The notes under the pieces were generated by a model. It worked only from the letters and a program-made list of their open reading frames with translations. It searched no databases and was not told where the DNA came from. The translations under genes and the position numbers were made by a program. Shown here one piece after another: positions 1-22,073 of a stretch of DNA of 64,000 nt (position 1 is the stretch's first letter; each line of letters opens with the position of its first letter). This DNA is from Pelecanus crispus. Its lineage: Eukaryota; Chordata; Aves; Pelecaniformes; Pelecanidae. The stretch spans positions 16,396,001 to 16,460,000 of the forward strand of contig NC_134646.1 of the NCBI RefSeq assembly GCF_030463565.1, given 5' to 3'.

Positions 1-434
1 CTGCACAAGAGAACTCATTAGCAATTTTTATACATGCATCCCTAATCAACCTAAATAAATAATTTTTTCTAAAAAAGTATTTTTGTACAAGCCCAGACTT
101 CCAAAGTTACCTACTAAGGATATCAGCTGTTCTTTAAAGAAGGCAAGCACTTCTTTACAAACGCTTATATTAAGCAAAAGCAGTCTTGAAAAAAAAAACA
201 CAGTAACCAGAGGATGAAGCCAGCGTGACAAATCAAGCTGCTTTCACTCAGGCCTCCTTGGCAGCCCTCCCCCCACGACTTCTTTGTAGGACTTTTAATC
301 ACGATTTTAAGTATAACGAATGAGTTTTACAGCAGTGTATTACGGCCGCGTCGCCCCAGGCCCACGAAACACTTCAACATCGGAAATAAATCCGCAACGC
401 CTACTCACGAAACACATCGGCTGCGCCTACTCAC
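1..434. other. AT-rich left flank, presumed intron of the divergent left-hand gene
   Basis: There is no open frame resembling a known protein here. A good minus-strand splice donor (exon ending CTG, then GTGAGT) abuts this segment at 434/435, so it may be the start of an intron of a leftward gene. That gene is expected to be ANAPC10 from mammalian gene order. No ANAPC10 coding sequence is present, so the identity is inference. Confidence 0.35.
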
Positions 435-800
435 CAGGCCGCGCTCCCCTCTCCCAGCCGGGAGGGGGCTCAAAGCAAAGGCACAGGCGCGCACTGGGGG
501 AGGGACCCGGTCAAGCAGCCCCCAGCCCCGCACCCCGAGCCGGCGGGCGCTCCAGGCGAGCGCACCGCATCCGCCAGCGGAGCTTCTGCCCGGGCGCGGC
601 CACAGCCCCCGCGGCTGCCGTGACACCTGGAGGCGAGACGCGGGCGGAGCCGCCCCCCCCGCCCCGCCCCGCCCCGCCCGCCCCTCAGCCGCCGGGTCGG
701 CACGGAGCAGCGGCCCCACCTGATCCTCGAAGCCGCTGCAGCGGGTGAGGGGGCGGCGAAGGGGCAGCGGGGCCGGCGCCGCGCGGCTCCCCTCAGCGCC
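435..800 (-). other. Putative non-coding first exon of the leftward gene (ANAPC10 expected)
   Basis: A minus-strand donor with sequence CTG|GTGAGT ends a possible exon at 435. The upstream edge (near 800) is a guess because no transcription start can be read from sequence. A second, weaker GTGAGT donor lies about 24 bases further along in a partly repeated 11-base motif. The assignment rests only on conserved gene order. Confidence 0.25.
655..686. promoter_or_regulatory. Cluster of GC boxes (Sp/KLF sites)
   Basis: Several overlapping copies of CCGCCCCGCCCC occur in a row within the CpG island. This is the standard recognition sequence of Sp1-like factors and typical of a TATA-less bidirectional promoter. 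Confidence 0.55.
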
Positions 801-982
801 GGCAAGAGGCGGGCAAGGCCCGGAGCCCGCCCGGGCCGCCTCCACCCCGCCTCGCCGCTCAAGGGAGCTGCCGGCCCGGGGCCGGGGCCGGGGCCAGGTC
901 CGGCTCCCGCCGCTGCCGCCGCCCGGCCGCGCACGCGCGGAGCCCCGCGCGCCGCGCGAGCTGGGTTTAAAAAGAGAACGGC

Positions 983-1015
983 GGGGGGGGGGGGGGAGGG
1001 GGGGGGGGAAGGGGG
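983..1015 (+). repeat. G-run (G14-A-G11-AA-G5) in the promoter island
   Basis: The plus strand has three long G runs separated by only one or two A residues. Such a tract can fold into stacked G-quadruplexes. It lies just downstream of a TATA-like TTTAAAAAG at about 966. Confidence 0.7.
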
Positions 1016-1226
1016 CGGAGCCCGCCCGCAGGTGCCCGCGCGCAGCCGGTGGGGAGAGGCGGAGCTTGGCGCGCGCTGGGGGCCCAGGCCAGGGCTTCCC
1101 CTCAGTGCCGAGCCGGTGTGGGCCGTAACGGCCCGGTCGCCCCTCACGGAGCGCCCCAGGGCGAGGGTGGGCGGGGGGGGGTGGGAGGGACAACGGGGAG
1201 GCGGGGCAGCGGACGCGCCTCTGCGG

Positions 1227-1252
1227 TGGCGTCACCCGGAGATGGCGTCACC
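1227..1252 (+). promoter_or_regulatory. Pair of identical TGGCGTCACC elements (CRE/ATF-like)
   Basis: The decamer TGGCGTCACC occurs at 1227-1236 and again at 1243-1252, 16 bases apart in direct orientation. Each contains the CGTCA half-site bound by CREB/ATF factors. The position in the middle of the island fits a core promoter role. Confidence 0.4.
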
Positions 1253-1389
1253 AACCGTCGCGTCCCCAGCGCGCGGCCTGACACCGCCCGCCCCGCCCCT
1301 CCCCGCGGCCGGCGGCGCCGTTCTCTCCCAGCAGGGCCGTGGTGTCTCTATGGTGAGCCGCCCTTCTTTCCCTTCTCTCTATGGTGCGC

Positions 1390-1542
1390 ACCCAGGCCCC
1401 TCCCTGCGGGGGCGGCGGCCATCTTGGCCGGGTGGCGGCGGCGGGAGCACGTTGCGTGCCGGCCCGCGGGACAGGGGAGGCGGCTCCCCGCTGCGGCCCG
1501 GCCGGGGAGCGGGGGCGCCTCGCTCTCTCCCCCCATCTCCCG
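1390..1542 (+). other. ABCE1: Putative non-coding exon 1 of ABCE1
   Basis: The ABCE1 start codon lies in an exon whose acceptor is at 7343, so an upstream non-coding exon is required. The best plus-strand donor in the CpG island is CCCG|GTAAGC at 1542/1543. It follows the YY1-like site and a TCTCTATGGTG motif that occurs twice. The left edge is a guess. Confidence 0.4.
1411..1430 (-). promoter_or_regulatory. YY1-like site
   Basis: On the minus strand the sequence reads CAAGATGGCCGCCGCC, close to the YY1 consensus AANATGGCGGC. YY1 sites often lie at or just inside the first exon of housekeeping genes, which would place the ABCE1 start near here. Confidence 0.4.
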
Positions 1543-4500
1543 GTAAGCGGCCTCTGACGGGGCGGGCGGGGAGACACCGGCGTTCTCACACGGTAGGGGG
1601 GGTAGGGAAGGGGCCCCTACCCCTGCCAGCAGCCGCCGCCGCCGGCTTCCCGTGCTGCTGGCCCTGCCCCCGCCGCTGGGCTCGGCCCGGGGGGGCGGCC
1701 TCCACCCGCGGCGCTGGGGCTTGGGGCTCGCCCCCAGCCCCCGCGGGAGGTGGGGGGGGGGGGGCGACCGCTCCTCTCCCGGGCCTCAGGGCCGGCCGCT
1801 CCCGGCCTGGCCCTGCAGGTGGGCCGGCTGCGCGGCAGCGCCGAGCCGCCCCGGAGTGGCTGTGCCCCTGCCTCAGAGGGAGCCGGGCCGCGCGCCCCAC
1901 GGAATCCGGGACCGGCTCCCGGCGTGGGCCCGGCGCGGGCAGAAAGATCGGCCCGGGGGGGGTGGGAGGCCCTTCCCCGGCTGGCGCTGTCCGCACGTGC
2001 AGTTCGTCGTCTCTGGCCAGTTGTACGTCATCTTCCAGTGCTTTGCTTTTTCGTCAGCCGCCCTGTGCCGTGCAGCAGCAGCAGGGTGAGGAGACAGCGT
2101 TTCCTTCTGCTGCTGCCTTCAGCCGCAGGAATCGCTTTCGTGTGCAGATCTGCGCGGGCTCCTGGCGTTGTGGCGGCCGGGGCCCGGGGAAGGGAAAGCC
2201 GGTATTTTTCTCCTGTGAAAGCAGGGACTTCCTCTTCTGGAGGAAAAAAAAAAAAAAAAATATTTTGCCTTATTCTGGGGAAAGTTAATATCCATATGTG
2301 TGATTCTGCGGTGAGGAGATCAAGACTACTTGCAGGTTTGATAAGGTAATAGGGTAAGGCTGTTTTTCAGAAGGTATGTGTAAAAACAAAAGAACAACCT
2401 GGCAGGGCTTTTTTCTAGGACCGTGGTGGTCTTTCCTTTCTGGAATGCACTTAGTTATTTCACCTGCAAATTTCTGTGACAGTTTTCAAGTCCTAATTTA
2501 AGTTTCTTTGCTATGGTTTCCTAAACTCTAGTCCTAAGCACGTGGTCGTGAAATACTGCTGTAGTTTTCATGTGGTAGATTGCTAATTCATGGGTTTATT
2601 CTCATACATTTCACTTCGTGTTAAAAGGAAATATTAAAGATTGAGTGATAATTAATACTGTTCAGCACCGGCTAAACACACCCACTCGTTATGCTGCATC
2701 AGTATATTTGACTATATGCTTTTCATATTAACATTGTATTTATTTTCATATTCATGTCATGCCTTATGAGTAATAGAATGAGTTAAATGCAGTAGGGAGG
2801 TTTGGGGCTTGTTTGAACTTCTTTTTGTGCACTGTCTGAGTTTCTAAAACAAATGTCAAAACCTTAAGCTTAGACTAGTTCTTAATTCATAGTAGATTTT
2901 GTTTGTTCCTGTAGCATTTACTGTTATTTCTGCTTTGACACTTAAAAATGTAGTCATCTCCCATATGCAGTTTGAAAATCTGTTCTTTGTCTTTCATGTA
3001 AATTTTCCTTGGGTATTCTATTTCTTAACTTTCTTGTTCTTACTATGGAATGACTCTATGTAGTCCATTAGCAATGGATTGAGAGGTAATTCTTGAGGCT
3101 AATTTTTCGGAGGAAAGTGCAAATGCTGCTCATCCTCACTTCCTTCCACAGCATTTATCTTCAAGGTCTGATGCAATGTAATTTAATAAAACGTTAACTG
3201 TTTTTCTGCAAAGTAACTGAAGTATAGCTCAATTGTGAACACAGCTCTTGCCTTCACATCGTTTAATGGAATTGTCTCTGGTTATGTTTCAGTCTTCATT
3301 TACTTTTTTTTTTTTAATGTTTCTTTGTTTAAGTCTGAATAATTCAGTGCAATTACAAATCCTTCTTAGTCATAATTCACTTGACTTAGTAAATTCTAAT
3401 ATAACTCTAATGTCTGTGAAAGAAATAAATATTCTTGATGCAGGTACGTTACATTTTTTCTACAGATTTTACATTACTGTTGCCATTTGTGACAGGTAGC
3501 AAGGTCTGCTTACATGCTTGTGAGTTTGCTTGGTTTTTTTATTATTTCTTCTGGTGTGTCAGAGGGAGCAGCAACTGTGTCAGAGACCCTAAGAATGCTG
3601 ACTTAAAATGCTTGTGATAACACATTTTGTGTCTTATTTTTAGACATGTTCTAATGTTTGTATTGTGTCATAATTGGACTTAATGGACAGCTTTTAGCTT
3701 CAATAAGTGATGTTTTCAAGGTGGTTAGAACTTTTTTTTTTGCTAGCAGTTGTTACTCCTTCTCTCATTCGTTCACCTGTGACATCAGTCCATTGTTCTG
3801 AAAGATTTTCTGTTGTCACTCCGTAAGAATTCACTAATTCAAAATAATGCTGTACTCTTGTAGTTAGTAACAAATTAATATATTCGTACTTTGGTTTTTG
3901 TTCTGTTCTTCTTGATTTGGAAAGGAGAAATGCAGACATGAACTTAAATGCTTCTGAATACCAGTTTCTCCTGCCCTTAAACTGCTGACTGTACTTAACA
4001 ATTACGAGTATGCTGTATTGTAGCACATGCATATTGTATGTGTTGCTGGCCTGTGTTCAGTGTATTGAGACTTCTCCTGTCTGCACCTCGAAATCAAACA
4101 ATCCTGTTTGGTATGTTAAGTTAAATACCACTGAAGTACCTGCATACAAATATGTAACTAGAGTTCAGTCTGGTTTTGGACAGTGTTGTTTAATTTGCTC
4201 TGAACGGTCAGTTCTAAGTAGAAGTTATTCTTTTCTCTTGTGGACAGTTATCACCATAGACATAAGGACAGTCCTGGAAATACTGCAAAAGTGGCAGAAG
4301 TCACAAATATTTTTTTCTGAAAATAGTTTTAAGAGACACTGGAGAGTGTTTTGGATAAACTGACACTACTTCCATCATGTAGGTGGGACAGGGAGGCATG
4401 AGTGTATGTCTCCGTGCCGGTTCATTAGTTCTATTTCCCCCCGCCAAGTACTTTATAAATGCTTGGTGTACTTCTGTGGCCCCTTCAAAACTCTTCACCA

Positions 4501-7343
4501 CAGATGGGCATTTTCCCATATAAGTAGGTTAGAAGAAAAATAAAAATCTTAGGCTGTTTTATTACTTACCAACCACGGTCTGATTCAGCAATGGGTAGTA
4601 GTGTAAACGTGAGTCTGATTATCCCACCAAGACTGGGTGGAAAGCTTGTTGAGGTACGTAGCAAAAACTAATTGTTTCAAGCCATATTTGACTCGGTCTT
4701 TTCAAGCAACCCCCATCCCACTCTGCTGTGGTGCTTTAAGCTGAACAGCAGACTGGAAGGGTGGATGGCTGAGTGGGGAGTTTGTCTGGTCTGCTATCTG
4801 TACTGCTCAGGCAGTAGCCTCAAAGAGAGGTTTGGGAGATCGGGTAGGGGAGGCAAGCTCCTGAAGTACAGCAGCTTTGTCTTCTAGAGCTTGCTTTTGG
4901 AACCCATAGAAAGTTTACATGCTAGTTAGAGCTAAGATAACTAGTAGGGAGAGCCCTGCCTGGCAGGCAGGCAGTGTGGTCTGTCTGCTCGGGGTACTCA
5001 GCCACACAGGCGTTGTTGGAGAAAGGGCTGACGCAGATTAGGCACTTCCCTTGGGAAACCAAAGAGTGAGTGATTCACCCCAAAATACTCTATGCACTGC
5101 AAACTACAGGACTTTTATGAAAAGCACTGGGATATATTCCCAAAGAACGTATCTTTATTTGAAGCACTGACAAAATCCAGTACCTGTCTCCTAGAATATT
5201 ACCCTGACTCAAACATCCTTACAGTTTTAAGAATAAGATTTCCAGTTTCTTGTTTTCTTATGTAGGAAAAATGTATTAAAGTGAGAATCCCAAACCCATT
5301 ATTCCATGCCTCTTGGCCTCACCTGCAGATTTAATTGCAATGTTCAGCCCTACTTAGTCAATTTGGTCTGACAATACAGAACTGTAAAATCCCTTTTTAA
5401 TTTTTTTTTAAATATTCGGTCATTTATTTGAAAACATCAACTATGTTATTAGGACTTTTTGGCTTAGAAAATGTTAAAAGATTAAAGAAAAAAAATATTA
5501 AAAGTAGAAACTGCCGCAGTAAGGTTGGCAGCATGACTAATACTTACATTCATTTATATCTGATGAAGAATATCTTTAGACATTAATTTAAAAATAATTT
5601 GGAAATTGAAAAGAGGAATAAGACTACCACTTCTAAAAGGACCCACTTAAAATACTCATAACTATGGTAATAATGGATTTAAAGATACAATAACGCCTTC
5701 ATTTCTGACCTTTGCTCCCTGTTAGATGCCAGTCTCTTCCTATCTTTCATATTACAGTAGTATTTGTAGGATTTCTTCCAACTAACATTCACAGGTGGGT
5801 TTAGGGAAGGATGGCCTTTAATGTGATAAATGGGCTGAACACCTATTTTATTCTTGCTGCTTTCAGGAGATTGGAAGTCACGATCTGTCTTCATATAATA
5901 GCCATATGTAGTAAATAGTCTCTAAAGTGGTGCAGGATACTTTAATTTGGTGGAGCAAAGATGAACTGGACATCCAGCAGAAAATACTTTCTTTAATAAG
6001 AAATGTTGGAATCCTTTTCTTGGAAGGAAGTGCATGTGCAGACTGTGTGGAACCCTGAAGTATTTCAAGACTCCTTCCCAGTTATGTCTTTGAACTACTG
6101 ATACATATTGCATTGAATTGAAATTATTTTGAATTGGCATAATGTGTAGCGCTGCTATCACTTTATTTAGTGGTGTTGAACTGGAAATGCTTTGTACTTT
6201 ATTTGTGGTCTTTCTTTAGACCTAAAAAAAAAATCTGCTTGTCATCTGTAATATCTTGTAAACTTCCGAGAGCCTCATAATTCAGTTGTCTTTGTTGTTC
6301 TGGAGTGGGAGCAAGTGGAGGGACTTGTCCTTAGGTGTGTAGGAAGATTCTTCATAGGAAGATAAAGTCATTATTATTGTTCTTCTCAGTAGTTTGTGTG
6401 AATATGGTAGAGGAAAAATAAATGCACTTTAAAATACATTCCACCTTTTTTTTAATCTATCAAGACTTAAATTTAAAATTCTTTATCCTTCCCTCCTTTG
6501 TGCTACAATTGTTGACGTAAGTTCCCAGTACAATCTAGTGCTTGTCAGTGTTCATTCCAAATATCTAAGCAAGGGAAGAGACAGTTATGTAAAGGAATAC
6601 AAGAAGTCCTTTCACTTCTTTGAGTGCATTTATTTATGATTTCAGGAATATTTAACCATCTAGTATTCCAAGATCTTTTTCTTTTAAAAAGAAAGTAATT
6701 TTATAAAGAATCTTGCTTATTTTTATTAGAATATGTTATAGTCATTGATACCGTATTAGGAAATGCAGAATGTAATTGTAGTTATTCAAATACTAACGAA
6801 ATTCAAAAGAATCAAACCTCATCATGCATGTCTGTTCACATTGCCTGGATTACTTTTTCTATATGCAACTACAGATTTTCACTTTGAAAATGGTTTAAAT
6901 TTTACAGCATTTTAATTATTTAATATAGAATATTGGCATACAGTTTGCAAAAGGAATATTATAATCAGATTCTTGGAGTAATAGTTGTAGTCACAATTTG
7001 ACTTTACCAGACACTGTAACATGAACAAGGTTACTTTACACAAGGCAGCTCGTGAAACTGAAATTTGCAGCAGTATAGATTCTTCTGTTCTTACTACGAC
7101 ATGCTTTTCTCGGAAACAAATACATTCTCGGATATAATCACAGTTTTATTTTACAGTGGAGATAATAGTAATGGAATGGAAAGCTGATATTGAAGACTTG
7201 TGCAGTTTTTTATACATCAGTACCCTTACTACTTGTATCTGAGACACTGAACTCTGCTAGTAATAACTTCAGATATGTATGTTCTTCTCTGTGCTGTCAG
7301 TAATTATATTCTATTTTGGATTTTTTTTTTTTCCCCCCTTAAG
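1543..7343 (+). other. ABCE1: ABCE1 intron 1
   Basis: This 5.8-kb stretch runs from the proposed donor to the acceptor ending TTAAG. Its first 700 bases are still CpG island; the rest is AT-rich with frequent stops in all frames. I see no gene, RNA or recognisable transposon in it. A run of 17 A residues lies near 2244. Confidence 0.45.
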
Positions 7344-7408
7344 ATCTGGAAGACTCCCAGTACTCCTCCTCATAATTGGTGTATGTGTTTAACCCTAAAT
7401 TGTGCATT
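7344..7408 (+). other. ABCE1: ABCE1 5' UTR part of exon 2
   Basis: The exon begins after a T/C-rich tract and the acceptor TTAAG. An alternative acceptor, CCCAG, lies at 7360. Sixty-five bases precede the start codon. They contain an out-of-frame upstream ATG at 7383, annotated separately. Confidence 0.75.

Positions 7409-7424
<16 letters not shown>
7383..7424 (+). CDS. Upstream ORF overlapping the ABCE1 start (13 codons)
   Basis: An ATG in weak context (T at -3, T at +4) opens a 13-codon frame ending in TAA at 7422-7424. It overlaps the main ATG at 7409 in a different frame (+2). Ribosomes that use it would pass the true start, so it should lower ABCE1 output unless skipped by leaky scanning. 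It lies inside the exon for either candidate acceptor. Translation is inferred, not shown. Confidence 0.4.
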
Positions 7425-18232
<10,808 letters not shown>

Positions 18233-19170
18233 ATATTTAATCTGAACATCTTTGTAACTGGCATATAGAAATGCACATTGGAATGTAAACATGTGTGGAT
18301 GAGAAGGCTCAATCAGGTTTTAGAACACTTAAATCTTTCAGAGCTTAAAATCTTTCGCTGCGTGTAACATCTGAGACCAGTAGCAGTCTAAATCCTAGTC
18401 TGAGTAAAACTGCCACTTTCTATATTTTGGTGACACAGCCCTATTTTCAGTGTAATAATTTCAAAATAGACCACCTTGAATTGTGCAAATGAGTCTCCTG
18501 ATTCTTCAAAATTTAAGGGAGGTTTTCATTTCAGTGTATCCTACTCATGTACCAAGTACTGACTGCACTTCCTCATTTTAAAAATCTTTGAAGCTGTTTT
18601 CTGTGGGAGGGAAGCATACTAAGAATGTCAAGCTACAGAAGCAACTCCTATTCTAAAAGGGTTGAATCTCTCTCCACGAGGGTTTCGTGAATAAATATCC
18701 TCCTACCTTACAGCTCTTCTATGACACAGTGCAAAAATTCTTGAATTACTAATTCAAAAGTGTATATTTATATGATGATGTCATGCACACCTTTTCTCAT
18801 ACTATAGAAAAGAACACACTAAAGACAGTACAAACAATATAAAGGAAGATACCTACGCCTTTTTAGTTATCTGTCCCTGTGCATCTTCTCAGGCCTAGCT
18901 GCAGGAGAATAATCAGTTAAATAAAGTCTTAAAGAAAATATTTAAATCCTTTTAGTCTTCTGTAACTTAAACCTATGTAGTGAAGAAAGGTTAATGGCCA
19001 TTTTTTCCAACTCCTTCCTCCATCAGTAAGTGCTGGCACCCACCATAGAACCCACCCACCATCTTTCCATAGATTAAGTTAAGGTGCAAGAATTACTTCT
19101 GCCTAAAGCAAAAGCTTTGATCCTTGCTATAGGCGAAAATGAAGGTAAATAAAAAATAGCTTGCCAAAAA
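18233..19170 (+). other. ABCE1: ABCE1 3' UTR (end uncertain)
   Basis: AT-rich sequence without frames follows the stop codon. Candidate AATAAA signals lie at 18690-18695, 18920-18925 and 19148-19153. Which is used cannot be told from sequence; the last is taken as the outer limit. Confidence 0.5.
18690..18695 (+). terminator. ABCE1: Proximal ABCE1 poly(A) signal AATAAA
   Basis: First canonical AATAAA after the stop codon, about 460 bases downstream. A second copy follows at 18920 and a third at 19148, so alternative 3' ends are possible. Confidence 0.45.
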
Positions 19171-20620
19171 TCAATTTCCATATAAAGTAAGGTCCTTCAG
19201 GGAGACAGAGGGAAAACTGCCTATATTTAAGGGTTCCTTAACTTTCAGCTATATCTTAAAAGTAAGGAAGGGTATTGTCCATGCAACAGTTGTCTGTTCT
19301 GCCTTCATTGGCATGTGAAAAATGTTATGAGAAAATATGGCTTTGTTCTTTGTTTACATTTTTGCTTCATAAGTTACAGGAGAAGGCAGTGGTTTGTCTT
19401 GTGGGTTGTTTGGGTTTTTTTTAGCCATTATATATGGTAGTAGCCTGGATATTTTATAACTTTGGCAATTATCAGGTGTTACATACACTCTATCTTGCTA
19501 GGATGTCTAACTGACAACAGAACTCCATCTCTATTATGTGAGCAGAGGTACTCTGTGAAGCAGCACAGGTAATGGATATGGCCTCACACCACCACCACCA
19601 CCCCGCTGTGTTTAGACAAAAACTTCCAAAGGCTAACTAAAACTTACAGTTAAGTCACGCAGATGAGTACAGATCCCTCTGAACTTGAGTTCTGCATCTT
19701 CTGTTAATCAGTCCTAATTAGGGTAAGGTAAAGATGTGGTTTAGCAAATACCTGAAGCTGTATACCTCAGTTCAGCATATGCTAAGTATTACATACAGTC
19801 CCCTACTAACCAGTGGGATCCTGCAACCTAAAACATCTTGCCCCAGGGTAAAGGGTTTGGCCAATCGATCTACAAGTCTTTCAGCAAAGACAGAGGAAAC
19901 CATACTTACATCAACAGTGAAAGTGGAGAAAATGCTACATCTGCACATTTCAGTCCTTAACCATCCTAGAGTAGCTAGGCAGGGCATAGGCCCAGCTTAA
20001 ATACTTTAAGTCATTTTTTAAAAAGTAAATTCCGGAAGCACTGCCATGCCTATGTTTTTCCATTGTTTCCCAAGAAGCTTCTACAGAAAGTGTACTGCCT
20101 TTGTTCTTGCAACAAAGCTTATGATTAAAAGCCTGCTCTGGTACTAAATGATTACTTCAGTGACTGCTGGACAGATTTGGGCTACAACTGGAATGACACT
20201 TCAGAACCTCCCAGGAATGATGACAAGAAGCCCCTTTTAAGTCTTTGTAAGTAGTAGAGGTAAACAGAGGACCCCAGTAGTATCAACTGTTAAATCCCTC
20301 AGTGCTTGCTCAGTTCTCGACCTGAAAAACTGAAGATTGCCTCTTTCAAAATTCTGAAGACATTTCTGAATGGAAAAGTATTTAGATTTAAAAAAAAAAA
20401 AAAAAAAGCCAAAACACACAACACCACAGCACTGCCCCACCACTACCATTCTGAACAAGAACTAAAAATCGAGTTTACATCCCCTTTTAGTTTGCAGCTT
20501 GCCTATGTGTTATCTGATTGTTTATAGTTCTGCTGCTGTCTGTAAGTGCCTACATCAGGACAAAAACCATACATTTAATGTCACTGCAACAGTTTCAAAT
20601 ACATAAATATCATTTAGAAA
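19171..20620. other. Gap between the convergent ABCE1 and OTUD4 genes
   Basis: No gene is seen. It contains a short CAC repeat at 19586-19602, a GT-rich stretch near 19400-19425 and an A18 run near 20390. The two genes may overlap here in longer 3' ends. Confidence 0.5.
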
Positions 20621-20639
20621 GAAAGTGAAAAGGCAAACA

Positions 20640-20645
20640 TTTATT
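20640..20645 (-). terminator. OTUD4: Candidate distal OTUD4 poly(A) signal
   Basis: AATAAA on the minus strand, about 1.4 kb after the stop codon. Two earlier signals exist, so this is only one of three candidates. Confidence 0.4.
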
Positions 20646-21810
20646 TTAAGTAGGGTTTTATACATGGCATGCATCTGGAAAGAAATTCTTTATCACATAA
20701 CTATCACTCAAGTTTCCTGATCGAGGGTGTACAATCTCAGACATGAATGAAAGGGTACCATCACCTACACTAGTATATACAGGGATACAAAAATATACAC
20801 AACAGTTGATTTTACAGAGCAACAGAGCCGAGTGAATACTGTGCACGCTGCACTCTCCGTGTTTGGACAGCTGACCATCCAAACTGCAAAGGCAACAGGA
20901 ACACTGCAGAGAGTATTATCAGGGTCAGAAACAGCATCAGAACTCTGACACAGTGTAAAAATATAAGGCAGAAGCCACTTTCTTCTGAATTGTAGGGAAG
21001 AGCAGAGCACGCCGAGACTCTCCAGCTTGCTTTTAAAAGTCGTTCCAGCAAGGAGTCGTACATGCAAAACACAAATTTGCATCAACAGTGCAACAACAAA
21101 AGAATACTGAACAGTAGCTCAATCATACAAACTTAAAAAAAACGTTAACATGTACTTTATGCATCTTTCCTCACAAAATATCTAGGATTTGTCAGTGCAT
21201 TAGTGTTAAAGTGGCATTAAAAAAACTTCTGCTATTATAACAGATGCAGAATTATTTTGGAAATGCATAGCATCTACATTTTTATTGTCTTTGTAATTAT
21301 TCGGTTGGCATAGGCACCATTCTAGTCAGACCACCGTTAAGAATTCCTGGTGGAAACAGCCATTCTTACCAATTCATACACAGCTATTCTTGACTGCTTG
21401 TCTTGATTTTGATTTCAACAAATAAATGCTTTTTAAAATTCAAAAATATACCCTATGAATATGAAAAGAACTATATACAACATACCTAAGACACAGGGTT
21501 AGCTGGCTGCCATATGTGTAACACACTGAAGAGGAACATTCAAGTTTGACAGTATTTTATTTTTTTACTTTTTTTTTTTTTTTTTTTTTTGAGATGAAAG
21601 GCCTTTGGGTTGGAAGCTTATCAAAGACAACAGTGCAGTAGGCTGAGAATTCCTTTAGCTCAGTTCAGAACTAAGGCATTGTATGATAAAATATACATTT
21701 ATATTTGGTGCAATGTTACCATCACTTCTAGAATCTAGATCACGTCATATGCTATAATTTGTCACTCCAGTAAACATACATATCCATCTCCTATCACAAA
21801 CTCAAACCTT

Positions 21811-21827
21811 GGGGGGGGGGGGGGGGG
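21811..21827. repeat. G17 homopolymer
   Basis: Seventeen G residues on the plus strand, about 20 bases from a run of T followed by nine C residues (about 21849-21869). It lies inside the probable OTUD4 3' UTR. Confidence 0.8.
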
Positions 21828-22073
21828 ATTATCAAACACTAAACCTATTTTTTTTTTTTTCCCCCCCCCTAATTTGACATTGAAGAAAAAAGGCTAAGCC
21901 AAACAAACTCTATAATCCCAAAAAAACCTTATGGTAGGAGTTCACATCCTCCTAGTCTTTACTCACCAGAAGTTAAACATATCCTTGAACTTTACTAAAA
22001 AGAATGGTTAAGATTTTAAACTGCTACTTCAAATTACTTTTTGCATTTTAAAATTTTCAATTATCCATTCATT

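Larger units (their letters stand above)
330..2230. promoter_or_regulatory. CpG island, probable bidirectional promoter of ABCE1 and the leftward gene
   Basis: About 1.9 kb is very GC-rich and dense in CpG, sharply bounded by AT-rich DNA on both sides. It contains clustered GC boxes, a CRE-like pair, a YY1-like site and splice donors facing both ways (minus strand at 434, plus strand at 1543). ABCE1 starts to the right. In mammals ANAPC10 starts head-to-head to the left, so a shared divergent promoter is the natural reading. Long open frames inside the island on both strands are GC-driven shadows. Confidence 0.8.
20640..22073 (-). other. OTUD4: OTUD4 3' UTR (end uncertain)
   Basis: On the minus strand the sequence after the OTUD4 stop is AT-rich and non-coding. 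AATAAA signals (TTTATT on the plus strand) lie at 21556-21561, 21281-21286 and 20640-20645. It contains homopolymers that read as C17 (21811-21827) and A22 (21569-21590) in the transcript. The last signal is taken as the end. Confidence 0.45.

Noticed and set aside
405-2349. Long open frames (up to 418 codons) on both strands of the first CpG island
   Set aside because: They overlap each other, consist of Pro/Arg/Gly/Ala, and have no homology or splice logic. GC-rich DNA lacks stop codons.
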